A stretch of 64,000 bases of DNA from CAWIOX01 sp963837775. GTDB taxonomy: Bacteria; Pseudomonadota; Gammaproteobacteria; Burkholderiales; Burkholderiaceae_D. The position numbers were made by a program, and so were the translations under genes. Where the stretch lies: the NCBI GenBank assembly GCA_963837775.1, contig CAWIOX010000001.1, positions 112,219 to 176,218 on the forward strand, in the 5' to 3' direction. Positions within the stretch are counted from its first letter, which is position 1; every line of letters begins with the position of its first letter. Below, one piece after another: positions 17,290 through 25,787 of this stretch. The notes under the pieces are model-generated. The model was given only the letters and a program-made list of their open reading frames with translations, did no database searches and was not told the DNA's origin.

Positions 17290-17338
17290 TGCACGGACAG
17301 ATATTTCCCCGTTGAAGCGCAAGCTTGCTTATCGGTTT

Positions 17339-17920
17339 TCAAAATATGAATGGCACCAGCCGGTAACGCACCTTGCCCATGTAGTCGCGATACAGGGAGT
17401 CGAGGGCAAGGTGTTTTTCTTCCCGAAATATCCGTATGCAAAGCAAAACTATCGATGCCAGATAAATCAGCAGATTGGCCAGCGAGGTGTTGGCCAGCAG
17501 GTAGCCGGTAAAGGTCAGGCAATAACTGGCATAGATCGGATGGCGCACGATGCGGTACATCCAGGCGCTCTTGATTTCCCGCTTGGCGGCAACAATCGCA
17601 AGACTGCGATTGAGTGAAAGCAGCCCCAGTATCTGTATGCAGGCGCCTGCCATGATGGCGATGCTGGCCAAAGGAAGTATGCCCCAGGACGTCGGGCGCA
17701 AAAACAAGGGCGCGAAGGTGCCGCCGATCGCGACCAGCCAGTCAAACGGATCGACTGAAACGGTTTTCGGGTCGCTGCGGAAAACATAAAAGCCGGCGGT
17801 CAGCGTTTCGGAAAAACAGAACAAAAGCAGCGACCAGTTTTGCGTTTTTTGGAACTGCGCCAGATGCGCGTAGGCGAAGATGCCCCAGATCGACGCCAGG
17901 ATAATGCCGCTGTGCAACAT
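17339..17920 (-). CDS. Isoprenylcysteine/phospholipid methyltransferase-family membrane protein
   Basis: A 193-aa multi-pass membrane protein with the PEMT/ICMT signature YRIVRHPIYASYCLTFTGYLL and a C-terminal REEKHLALDSLYRDYMGKVRYRLVPFIF. Such proteins methylate lipids or small membrane substrates with SAM; the substrate is unknown. An upstream frame gives MSSLSEFLQSKRA immediately before MLHSGIILASIW if one base is removed near 17920. The true N-terminus may therefore be about 14 residues longer, with start at 17960. It is convergent with uraH and unrelated to its neighbours. Confidence 0.75.
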   Translation of the reverse strand: MLHSGIILASIWGIFAYAHLAQFQKTQNWSLLLFCFSETLTAGFYVFRSDPKTVSVDPFDWLVAIGGTFAPLFLRPTSWGILPLASIAIMAGACIQILGLLSLNRSLAIVAAKREIKSAWMYRIVRHPIYASYCLTFTGYLLANTSLANLLIYLASIVLLCIRIFREEKHLALDSLYRDYMGKVRYRLVPFIF

Positions 17921-18284
17921 TGGCGCGCTTCGATTGCAGGAACTCTGATAATGAACTCATATCCGCGTTCTCCTGGATGAGTGGTTAGAGCGGATGTCCA
18001 CCAGCTTGTTGCCGATCTGCCTGGCTAAATGTCCTGAAAATTGTCGATTGATTAACTCTGTCGGCAGTTTGGCATTTGTCCGGCAACTTCTATTGATCAT
18101 GCACAATCATTGCGGCAGAAAAGCATTCCGTTTTGCATTTTTTGCATGTTGCGACAGGAAATAGATGCGAGACCTTGAACAACTGCTGATGATGTTTACC
18201 TGATCACATGGCGGTAATTTAACGGCCAGAAAAAGAATCATTGTGTTGCGATAGATAAATTACGCGATCTTATCGTTTTTGCCG

Positions 18285-18362
18285 TAAAAATATACAGGGT
18301 GCAGTATATTTTCAACATCTAATGAAATCCTGCGCTAATCAACCATTTTATGCATATACCCC
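18285..18362 (-). repeat. Dispersed ~76-bp intergenic repeat, copy I (diverged)
   Basis: Read on the minus strand: GGGGTATATGCATAAAATGG, a diverged core with GCGCAGGATTTCATTAG, then GAAAATATACTGCACCC and GTATATTTTT. The order and spacing match the other copies, though the core is less conserved. Confidence 0.6.
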
Positions 18363-18454
18363 TGCAATTAATGCATTTTATTTGAACCATCAGCCCGATC
18401 CGCAGCCCCGCCCGCATAGTTTCCAATAAGAAATATCGAATTGGCAACATTTTA

Positions 18455-18468
18455 TTGATGTTGATCAA
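18455..18468. promoter_or_regulatory. FNR/Anr-type binding site upstream of flp
   Basis: TTGATGTTGATCAA is a perfect TTGAT-N4-ATCAA site, 167 bp upstream of the first pilin start. It suggests that low oxygen, or another CRP/FNR-family signal, controls the Tad pilus. No -10 box could be placed with confidence. Confidence 0.65.
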
Positions 18469-18635
18469 TATACAAGTTTTGTTAAGTGAAATACTGGGTT
18501 TGCGGGGAGGTGAAAACAGAATGAACGGAATGTTAAACCGGCCTCTGTGATCAAGCTAAGTCCTGCAAAAAAATAGTAGTCATGACTAAAAGCAACATCA
18601 TGTGATTCATTTTTTAAACGAAAAGGGAGTTTGCC

Positions 18636-18875
18636 ATGAATGCCATCAAAAATTTTATGCGGGATGAAGAAGGTGCTGCTGCTGTCGAATATGGGCTGAT
18701 GGTTGCGCTGATTGCAGTTGTCATTATTGCTACTGTCACAGCTATTGGAACGAATCTAAATACTGTATTTGAGAACAGTTCAGACGCATTGGCGGCTGTC
18801 AGCACTCTAAGTCATATAGCTGACAAACCCCGCCCGTTTGAGAGTTCACTCACAAGCAGGCGGGGTGACAGGTGA
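18636..18875 (+). CDS. flp: Flp-family pilin 1
   Basis: A 79-aa Flp/Fap pilin. A short positively charged leader (MNAIKNFMRDEEG) precedes AAAVEYGLMVALIAVVIIATVTAIG, with the G/AxxxEY processing motif recognised by TadV and the hydrophobic polymerisation helix. The C-terminus after about residue 60 is unusual (HIADKPRPFESSLTSRRGDR): a hairpin is encoded within it, so the true coding end might once have been nearer 18820. A GGGAG site precedes the start. It is the main fibre subunit candidate. Confidence 0.9.
   Translation: MNAIKNFMRDEEGAAAVEYGLMVALIAVVIIATVTAIGTNLNTVFENSSDALAAVSTLSHIADKPRPFESSLTSRRGDR
18828..18865 (+). terminator. Hairpin overlapping the 3' end of flp 1
   Basis: CCCCGCC (18828-18834) pairs with GGCGGGG (18859-18865), inside the last codons of the first pilin and before the second. 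It probably limits read-through so that pilin 1 mRNA exceeds the rest of the operon. There is no U-run. Confidence 0.5.
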
Positions 18876-18902
18876 GGCCGGTTCCAAGCAAGGGGAGAAG
18901 TC

Positions 18903-19109
18903 ATGAGACAGAAGCTGCGCCGGATTTGGCAATCGTTGTTGCGGGAGGAACAAGGCGCAGCTTCTGTTGAATACGCATTATTGGCGATGTTGATTGCGGT
19001 GGCCATCGTTATTGCCGTCGGGGTACTGGGTCTGCAGCTCTGCGGCGTATTTGCCAATATCAGCGCCATGTTCGGCGGCGCGGCTTCGAATGGAAATGCC
19101 TCCTGTTAG
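18903..19109 (+). CDS. Flp-family pilin 2
   Basis: A 68-aa second Flp pilin: leader MRQKLRRIWQSLLREEQG, then AASVEYALLAMLIAVAIVIAVGVLGL, with Glu at +5 relative to the cleavage site. It contains two Cys (in LQLCGVF and the terminal NASC), which pilin 1 lacks, so it may be a minor or disulfide-stabilised pilin. A strong AGGGGAG site precedes the start. Confidence 0.88.
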   Translation: MRQKLRRIWQSLLREEQGAASVEYALLAMLIAVAIVIAVGVLGLQLCGVFANISAMFGGAASNGNASC

Positions 19110-19191
19110 CAAAAGCGGTGCTGGAGAATTTTACTCAATACCCTGGATGCGTGAATTACCGCATTGATCGATCACATTTTCAGAGCAAGAC

Positions 19192-19800
19192 ATGGACAAC
19201 TTGACGCCCGACATGATTGCAACACTCGTCATCAGCCTGCTGTGCGCGCTGTTGCTGGTTGCGGTCCGGACCGATGTCAAGAGTCGCCGCATTCCGAACC
19301 GGCTGGTGCTGCTCGGCGTGGTGTCGGGGCTGTTGTTGAATACTGTATTGCCGCAAGGTTATGGCTTCATCAGTGCGCTGCCCGGCGCGCTCGGTTTCTG
19401 GAAGGCGTTGGCGGGATTGGGTCTGGGTTTCGTCATCCTGCTGCCGATGTATCTGTTGCGGGCGATGGGGGCCGGCGACGTGAAGCTGATGGCGATGGTG
19501 GGCGCATTTCTGGGGCCGAATGCGATCATCGGCGCGATTCTGGTGACCTTTATCGTCGGCGGCGTGCTGACCTTGGTGGTGGTGGTGCGCAACGGCAGCT
19601 TGGGCCTGCTGCTGGATAACCTGCGCACGATGTTGATGGTCAGTTTTATCAAGAGCACGGTGTTGCACCAGATGCCTGCCATCGATGCGGCGCCGGTATC
19701 AGCAGGCAAGCTGCCCTACGGCGTAGCGATTGCACTGGGGACGTTCAGCTACATCGCGCTGGAACATGGCGGGCACATGGATTTCCTGAAATTCTTTTGA
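19192..19800 (+). CDS. tadV: Prepilin peptidase TadV/CpaA
   Basis: A 202-aa membrane aspartic peptidase that cuts Flp leaders. The two catalytic Asp are in RTDVKSRRIPN (near residue 28) and GAGDVKLMAMVG (near residue 98). About six hydrophobic segments are visible and no methylase domain is present, as is usual for TadV. A 150-bp gap to the next gene shows nothing notable. Confidence 0.92.
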   Translation: MDNLTPDMIATLVISLLCALLLVAVRTDVKSRRIPNRLVLLGVVSGLLLNTVLPQGYGFISALPGALGFWKALAGLGLGFVILLPMYLLRAMGAGDVKLMAMVGAFLGPNAIIGAILVTFIVGGVLTLVVVVRNGSLGLLLDNLRTMLMVSFIKSTVLHQMPAIDAAPVSAGKLPYGVAIALGTFSYIALEHGGHMDFLKFF

Positions 19801-19949
19801 TGCAACACAAGATTGCAACATGCACAGAGATGCATATTGGCAAAAAGGTTCGTGCAAGGTAACGATGAGTTAGGTAGTCCCAAATAAAGCAAGTGGCTCA
19901 GCCAGACGGATAATCCGCAGCTGAAAAGCCACCAACCAGGGAGGTTGTC

Positions 19950-21305
19950 ATGGCAACGATCAGCTTGTTGGAAGACGTCGTCGTGGACGAGACACATCGC
20001 GTGTTGCCGCCACTACCCCACACGGTCGAAGAAACCGGGCTGGACTTCCTGTTCCTGACCGAACTCTTATCCAAGATCTTGTTCCTGCGCGGCAGGATGA
20101 GCCTGGCCGACCTGTCCAGCCACGTCAAGCTGCCGGTCAGCGTGCTGGAAAGCATCCTCGATTTCATGCGTGCCGAGCATTTGTGCGAGCTGGTCAGCCG
20201 CGGCGACAATAGCGCCAGTACTTTTTTCCAGTTATCCGATACCGGCCGCCTGCGTGCCGTCGACTATATGCACCGCTGCCAGTATGCGGGTCCGGCGCCG
20301 GTCAGCCTGGATGCCTATGCGGCCCAAATCCAGCGCCAGTCGATCCGCGACGTGCAATACACCCGCGAGATCATGGCAGCCGGGTTCGACGGCTTCATCA
20401 TCCATGACAAGGTCCTGGATCAGCTGGGCGCAGCGATGAACTCCAGCCGGGCCATCATGATTTACGGCCAGCCCGGCAGCGGCAAAACCTTTATTGCAGA
20501 AAACCTGACGCGCCTGATGTCCGACTATGTCGCGATTCCGTATGCGATCACCGTCGATAACGAAGTCATCCAGATTTTCGATCCGCATGTCCATCATGAG
20601 CTGCCCGCCAAAAACACGGTTGCCAATCTCGGCCGCAAGAATATGGTCGATACGCGCTGGCTGGCCTGCAAGCGGCCGATCGCGATCTCAGGCGGCGAAC
20701 TGACGCTGGAAACCCTGGATCTGGATTTCGATGACAGCACCCGCTTCTATCAGGCGCCGCCGCATGTGAAGGCCAATAACGGCTTGTTCGTCATCGACGA
20801 CCTGGGACGCCAGCTGGTCTCGCCGCAAGAGTTGATGAACCGCTGGATCGTGCCGCTGGACCGGCGCCGCGATTACCTGACGCTGCATACCGGTTACAAA
20901 TTCCAGATTCCGTTCGACGTGATCGTGGTCTTCTCCTCCAATCAGGACCCGGTTGAGCTGGCCGATGAAGCTTTCCTGCGCCGCCTCGGCTACAAGATTC
21001 ATATCGGGCCGCTGAACGAGGAGCAGTATCGCCAGGTGTTCCGTCAGGTGTGCGAGCAATGGTCGATACCGTTTGCCGAAGACGGCTTCCAGCATCTGTT
21101 GCAGAACTATCACTACAAGGAAGGCCGCTCGTTGCTGGCCTGCTATCCACGCGATCTGCTGGGGCAGGTCAGGGATCTTGCGATCTACGAGGGCCGGGCG
21201 CCGGTGCTGAGCGCCGAACTGCTGGACTGGGCATGGAACAACTATTTCACGCCCAGTCAGCAGGAAATGAGCAAGTCTTTCACCACAGCCGAGAGAGAGG
21301 CATGA
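19950..21305 (+). CDS. AAA+ ATPase with N-terminal winged-helix-like region, tad-associated
   Basis: A 451-aa ATP-binding protein. Residues about 30-110 look like a winged-helix unit (LFLTELLSKILFLRGRMSLADLSSHVKLPVSVLESILDFM). The ATPase core has Walker A GQPGSGKT, Walker B LFVIDDLG and a sensor region (VVFSSNQDP). No other named domain was recognised. It lies between tadV and cpaB, a place where such ATPases recur in Burkholderiales tad loci; it is not one of the classical TadA/TadZ motors. A GGGAGG site precedes 19950. It may be a regulator or an assembly remodelling factor; the role is unknown. Confidence 0.75.
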   Translation: MATISLLEDVVVDETHRVLPPLPHTVEETGLDFLFLTELLSKILFLRGRMSLADLSSHVKLPVSVLESILDFMRAEHLCELVSRGDNSASTFFQLSDTGRLRAVDYMHRCQYAGPAPVSLDAYAAQIQRQSIRDVQYTREIMAAGFDGFIIHDKVLDQLGAAMNSSRAIMIYGQPGSGKTFIAENLTRLMSDYVAIPYAITVDNEVIQIFDPHVHHELPAKNTVANLGRKNMVDTRWLACKRPIAISGGELTLETLDLDFDDSTRFYQAPPHVKANNGLFVIDDLGRQLVSPQELMNRWIVPLDRRRDYLTLHTGYKFQIPFDVIVVFSSNQDPVELADEAFLRRLGYKIHIGPLNEEQYRQVFRQVCEQWSIPFAEDGFQHLLQNYHYKEGRSLLACYPRDLLGQVRDLAIYEGRAPVLSAELLDWAWNNYFTPSQQEMSKSFTTAEREA

Positions 21306-21376
21306 GCCAGCAATGCCCTACCGGAGAGCGCAGTATTTTATGTAGTCCTACTCGAAGCAAAACAGCAGGGGGAATC

Positions 21377-22258
21377 ATGAAAAATACCAGAGCCATAGTC
21401 ATGATCGGCATCTCGATCATTGCGGCGCTTGCAGCAGTTATTCTTGCTTCGCGCTGGATCACGCAGCAGGGCAATATGACGACCAACAAGGTGGCGGTAG
21501 CCGCCATCGACATCAATCTCGGCACCCGCCTGACGCCGGACATGATCCGGCTGACCGACTGGCCTGCCGGCAGCCCGCTGAAAGACAGTTTTGCCGATCT
21601 CAAGGCGCTTGACACCCGCGTCACCAAGGTCAGCCTGCAGCGCGGCGAGCCGATGACGGAATCCAAGCTGGCGCCGGTAGGCGCGACCGGCGGCCTGTCT
21701 GCCGTGGTGGCCGAAGGCAAGCGCGCGATGACGGTGCGGGTCAATGACGTGATCGGTGTCGCCGGTTTCGCGTTGCCGGGCAACTTCGTCGATATCCTGG
21801 TCAGCACCCAGGAAGAAAACAACAAAAAAGCGGACGGCAATAAAGACCTCAACATCTCCAAGCTGGTGCTGGAGCGGATTCTGGTGCTGGCCGTCGCACA
21901 GGAATCGAGCCAGAACGACACCAAGCCGAAGGTCGTCAGTGCGGTCACGCTCGAAGTGACACCCGAGCAGGCGGAAAAACTCGACCTCGCCCGCAGCGTA
22001 GGCCAGCTCTCGCTGGTGCTGCGTAACCAGGTCGATCTGAAACCCACGCTGACTGACGGCGCGACCAAGCAAACCTTGCTCTATACGCAGGCTGCAGCAC
22101 CTGCTGTGGTGCTCGCGGCAGCACCGGCCAAAACAATCGTTGTCGTGAAAACAATCACCGTCAGGGCGGCCGCAAAAAAAATGGCGTACAGCGAACCGAG
22201 GGAAGAGCTGTGTCAGCAAATCATGACGGGCTCCGGACGCATTACCCAATGTTATTAG
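21377..22258 (+). CDS. cpaB: Flp pilus assembly protein RcpC/CpaB
   Basis: A 293-aa periplasmic, membrane-anchored protein. An N-terminal TM helix is followed by an SAF domain (VAVAAIDINLGTRLTPDMIRLTDWPAG) and the RcpC domain (GKRAMTVRVNDVIGVAGFALPGNFVDILVS). The start at 21377 follows GGGGG and gives the standard N-terminus; the longer open frame upstream overlaps the ATPase. It works next to the secretin, gating or stabilising it. Confidence 0.9.
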   Translation: MKNTRAIVMIGISIIAALAAVILASRWITQQGNMTTNKVAVAAIDINLGTRLTPDMIRLTDWPAGSPLKDSFADLKALDTRVTKVSLQRGEPMTESKLAPVGATGGLSAVVAEGKRAMTVRVNDVIGVAGFALPGNFVDILVSTQEENNKKADGNKDLNISKLVLERILVLAVAQESSQNDTKPKVVSAVTLEVTPEQAEKLDLARSVGQLSLVLRNQVDLKPTLTDGATKQTLLYTQAAAPAVVLAAAPAKTIVVVKTITVRAAAKKMAYSEPREELCQQIMTGSGRITQCY

Positions 22259-22358
22259 ATGGAGTGGTGCGGGCCTCCACGCCTGCACTACACAGCATTT
22301 TGCATCAACCTGAAAAGTAACAGAACAATAAATTAATCGCTGGAACAGGGGGAATAAC

Positions 22359-23993
22359 ATGAACAAGAACAGGCCAGGTTCAGGTGCTGCGGTGGCGGTG
22401 CGGCGGGTTGGGTTTTCGGTGGTGATGGGCGCCACCGTGGTGTTCATCACATTGCCGTTTTCCGCTCAGGCGCAGGTTGCCGCTGAAGCGGCGGTGCTGA
22501 CTACCGCTGCGCCCGACGCCGCCGAAGGGAAGAAGCCGATGACAAAAACGGCAAACGGCAAGTCAGCCGCATCCGCAAAAACAGCCGCCGCAGCGCCCCG
22601 TTCCGTCGTCGCGCCGGTGTGCACCGGCGAGTTCCCGCCGACCGTCAATGTCAATCTGCCGGAAGGCAAATCGGGTTTGCTCGACCTGCAGCAATTGAAG
22701 CTGCCCACGCCGGCATGGTTACGCACCATCGGCAATGCAGACATCCTCAGGATCGAGCCGCTGACCTCGAAAGAGGCGCGCAATGTGTATTACCTGTTCG
22801 GGCAGAAGGTCGGCGCCACCAACCTGATGTTCCAGAACCGGGATGGGCGCTGCGCGATGGTCGAAGTATCGGTCGGCGTCGATACTGCCTCGGTGCAGGC
22901 GAAACTGTCGCAACTGATGCCGGGTGAAAAAAATATCAAAATTGGCGCCGCAGCCGATTCGCTGGTGCTCAGCGGCGAGGTGTCCGATGCGATGGCGGTC
23001 GATCAGGTGCTGGCCATTGCCGGCGCCTTCGTGCGCAAAGGCGGCATGGCTGTCGCCGGTGGCGGTAACGGTGGCGATCACATCGTCAATATGCTGTCGG
23101 TCACTGCGCCGCAGCAGGTGATGCTGGAGGTCAAGATTGCCGAGGTGTCCAAGTCGCTGCTCGACAAACTGGGTGTCGGCGCCACCATGCGCACCACCAG
23201 CGGCAGCTGGGCCTACACGCTGCTCTCCAATTTTCTGTCCGGCACGGCAGGCGGTTTGCTCGATGCGACCAAGTCGAACGGCACCCAGGTCACGCTGGAG
23301 GCGGAAAAACGCGACGGCCTGGTGCGGATACTGGCCGAGCCGACCGTGATGGCGATCAGCGGCCAGGAAGGCAGCTTCCTGGCGGGCGGTAAGATATTTA
23401 TCCCTGTAGCGCAAGACATCAGCGGCAGGATCACGCTGGAAGAGAAAGACTTCGGGGTCGGCCTCAAGTTCACGCCAACCGTGCTGGCCGGCGGGCGCAT
23501 CAATATCCGGGTCGCGCCGGAAGTCTCCGAGCTGTCGCGCGAAGGCATCGGCATCAGCGCCACCGGCATCTCCGGCAACAATATCCTGCCGTTGATCACG
23601 ACCCGGCGCGCAGCCACCACGGTGCAACTCAACGACGGCCAGAGCTTTGCGATCGGCGGCCTGATCAAGAATAACGTCACTGCCAACATCAAGGGCCTGC
23701 CGGTGCTGGGCGAGGTTCCGGTACTGGGCGCGCTGTTCCGCAGCACCGACTTCCAGCAGGACAAGACCGAACTGCTGTTCGTGATCACGCCGCATCTGGT
23801 CAAGCCCTTGCCACCGAACTATGCGCTGCCGACCGATAACTTTACCGACCCTAGCCGTGCCGATGTGCTTCTGGGCGGCCGCCTGGAAGGCGCCAAACCT
23901 GCTGCGCCAGCCAGTGCAGCAGCAGCCCCGGCCCCGGTCATGGATCAGAGTCAGGCGCAACCAAACGGCCCATCCGGCTTTGAATTGAAATAA
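22359..23993 (+). CDS. rcpA: Tad secretin RcpA/CpaC
   Basis: A 544-aa outer-membrane secretin. Signal peptide, then Ala/Lys-rich linker, an N-terminal domain (VNVNLPEGKSGLLDL, NADILRIEPL), a BON-like domain (KIGAAADSLVLSGEVSDAMAVDQVLAIA), and the secretin core ending VLGEVPVLGALFRSTDFQQDKTELLFVITPHLVKPL. It forms the pilus exit pore. The start follows an AGGGGG site. The frame is intact. Confidence 0.93.
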   Translation: MNKNRPGSGAAVAVRRVGFSVVMGATVVFITLPFSAQAQVAAEAAVLTTAAPDAAEGKKPMTKTANGKSAASAKTAAAAPRSVVAPVCTGEFPPTVNVNLPEGKSGLLDLQQLKLPTPAWLRTIGNADILRIEPLTSKEARNVYYLFGQKVGATNLMFQNRDGRCAMVEVSVGVDTASVQAKLSQLMPGEKNIKIGAAADSLVLSGEVSDAMAVDQVLAIAGAFVRKGGMAVAGGGNGGDHIVNMLSVTAPQQVMLEVKIAEVSKSLLDKLGVGATMRTTSGSWAYTLLSNFLSGTAGGLLDATKSNGTQVTLEAEKRDGLVRILAEPTVMAISGQEGSFLAGGKIFIPVAQDISGRITLEEKDFGVGLKFTPTVLAGGRINIRVAPEVSELSREGIGISATGISGNNILPLITTRRAATTVQLNDGQSFAIGGLIKNNVTANIKGLPVLGEVPVLGALFRSTDFQQDKTELLFVITPHLVKPLPPNYALPTDNFTDPSRADVLLGGRLEGAKPAAPASAAAAPAPVMDQSQAQPNGPSGFELK

Positions 23994-24003
23994 GGAGATC
24001 GCC

Positions 24004-24321
24004 ATGCGCAACTTCAACCATGATGCCGCCAGAGCCAGCCTTCAAGGGCTCTCGCTGAAACTGCTCGCCGCCAGCGCAGCCTGCCTGCTGTCGGCCTGTG
24101 CATCCACCACGCCGGAATGGGACGCCAATTTCGGCAACTCCGTCAGGGCGGCATTCGCGCAGCAGATCATCGATCCGGATGCGTCGCAGAATCCCGATCC
24201 GGTCAGCGGCATGGATGGCCGCGCCGCGCGTGAAACGATGGACCGCTACCAGAAATCGTTCAAGCAACCAGCGCCGCAGCCGAACGTATTCACCATCGGC
24301 GTGGGCAGCGGCGGCAGTTAG
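24004..24321 (+). CDS. Small tad-associated lipoprotein
   Basis: A 105-aa lipoprotein with an n-region, hydrophobic stretch and lipobox LLSAC (Cys near residue 29). The mature part is short and acidic, with no named domain. It sits 10 bp after the secretin, the place where CpaD/pilotin-like proteins occur. A role as secretin pilot is plausible but inferred. Confidence 0.8.
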   Translation: MRNFNHDAARASLQGLSLKLLAASAACLLSACASTTPEWDANFGNSVRAAFAQQIIDPDASQNPDPVSGMDGRAARETMDRYQKSFKQPAPQPNVFTIGVGSGGS

Positions 24322-24374
24322 CCATTGCGACATTGCGGATGCCGATTGCACGGATGACATGATCAGGTGATTAA

Positions 24375-25604
24375 ATGAACAAGCCCACATTATCAATCGT
24401 TGACCAGGAAAACGCTGATCAGGTGAACGGCATGGAGGCGTTGCGCATCTCAGTGGTTTCCACCAGCAAGCGGAATCTGGATCTGATCGTGCGCAGTGTG
24501 CAGGGCGCGGCCGGCGGCGCGAAACTCTCGATCATCGAGGCCACGCTGCAACAGCTGGACATGCTGGCCAGCCAGTCGGTGCCGGATGTGTTGATCATTG
24601 ACAGCGCCAGCGAAGGCTGCGGCGACCTGGCGCCGCTGGAACGGCTGGGCCAGATGTTTCCGAGCCTGGCGTTCATCGTGTTGTGCGAGGAACAATCGCC
24701 AGAATTGCTGATCCAGGCCATGCGGGTCGGCGTGCGCGAGGTGTTGCTGTCGCCGATCAAGGCTGACGTACTCAAAGCCGCATTGGAACGCATCCGGCAA
24801 AAACTGGGCCGTTCTTCCAGCAGGCAGGGCCAGATACTGGCCTTCATCTCCTGCAAGGGCGGCAGCGGCGCCACCTTCCTTGCCGCCAATCTGGCGTATG
24901 CGCTGGCGGTGCAGGACCACAAGAAGGTCGCGCTGTTCGATTTTAATCTGCAGTTCGGCGACACGCTGTTGTTCCTGTCCGACCAGAAACCGGCAACCAC
25001 GCTGTCCGATGTAGCGCGCGGCATCCACCGACTCGATGCCGCGCTGCTGGCGTCGAGCATGGTGCGGGTGGAACTCAACCTGAGCGTGCTGGCGGCGCCG
25101 GAAGATCCGGCGCACGGAATTGAGGTCAAGCCGGAGCACATCGATGTGCTGCTCAAGCTGGCGCGTAGTCAATATGATTACGTGATCCTGGATGTTGGCC
25201 GCAATCTCGACGCGCAGACGATCAAGGCGCTGGATCATGCGGACATGATTTTTCCCGTGCTGCAGACCACCATGCCGTTCATCCGCGACGGCAAGCGCCT
25301 GCTAGAGGTGTTTCGCACGCTGGACTATCCGTCCGACAAGATTCAACTGGTCGTCAATCGTTATGAAAAAGGCGGCGATATCAGCATCAGCGACCTGGAA
25401 AAATCAATCGGCAGCAAGGTGCTGCACGCTATCCCGAATCATTATGAAGCGGTGGCCGCATCGGTCAACCAGGGTATACCGATCGCCCTGCTGGCGCGCC
25501 ACAGCCCGGTGACCAAGGCCCTGGGCGAATGGAGCGAAGCACTGGTGCGGGCCCCGCAACAGGACAGCGTGAGCTGGATGAGACGCGTGTTCAAGCATGC
25601 TTAA
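24375..25604 (+). CDS. cpaE: Pilus assembly ATPase-like protein TadZ/CpaE
   Basis: A 409-aa protein. An atypical receiver-like domain (residues about 20-145) precedes a MinD/ParA-type ATPase with deviant Walker A CKGGSGATFLAANLA, switch-like FDFNLQFGDTLLFL and YDYVILDVGRNLD. TadZ localises the Tad machine at the pole or membrane. The dispersed repeat copy B begins 3 bp after its stop. Confidence 0.93.
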   Translation: MNKPTLSIVDQENADQVNGMEALRISVVSTSKRNLDLIVRSVQGAAGGAKLSIIEATLQQLDMLASQSVPDVLIIDSASEGCGDLAPLERLGQMFPSLAFIVLCEEQSPELLIQAMRVGVREVLLSPIKADVLKAALERIRQKLGRSSSRQGQILAFISCKGGSGATFLAANLAYALAVQDHKKVALFDFNLQFGDTLLFLSDQKPATTLSDVARGIHRLDAALLASSMVRVELNLSVLAAPEDPAHGIEVKPEHIDVLLKLARSQYDYVILDVGRNLDAQTIKALDHADMIFPVLQTTMPFIRDGKRLLEVFRTLDYPSDKIQLVVNRYEKGGDISISDLEKSIGSKVLHAIPNHYEAVAASVNQGIPIALLARHSPVTKALGEWSEALVRAPQQDSVSWMRRVFKHA

Positions 25605-25607
25605 TGG

Positions 25608-25688
25608 GGGGAGTATGTCTATAAATACGATATTTGCCGCACGTATTGATTGGGCATTTAAAAATACATGGTGGTGTATATAAATAAC
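25608..25688 (+). repeat. Dispersed ~76-bp intergenic repeat, copy B (inside tad locus)
   Basis: GGGGAGTATGTCTATAAATA, core TTTGCCGCACGTATTGATTGG, then TTTAAAAATACATGGTGGTG and TATATAAATA. It fills the gap between cpaE and tadA, so it is transcribed within the tad operon. Confidence 0.85.
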
Positions 25689-25787
25689 TTTGGCGGAGCT
25701 TCATAGCGCAGCATGGTGCGCCGCATGACTAAATCAAGCTGCCTGACGAATTCTGCATCATGGATGATCGAACCAAGGAGGGGCATC

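Larger units (their letters stand above)
17921..18635. other. AT-rich control region upstream of the tad locus
   Basis: No gene in 715 bp. It contains a copy of the dispersed repeat (18285-18362) and a perfect FNR-type site (18455-18468), then a long AT-rich leader to the first pilin start at 18636. A second loose palindrome GATAA-N11-TTATC lies near 18254-18274. Confidence 0.65.

Noticed and set aside
22623..24017. Minus-strand frames opposite the secretin
   Set aside because: Shadows of a complete secretin with clear domain motifs.
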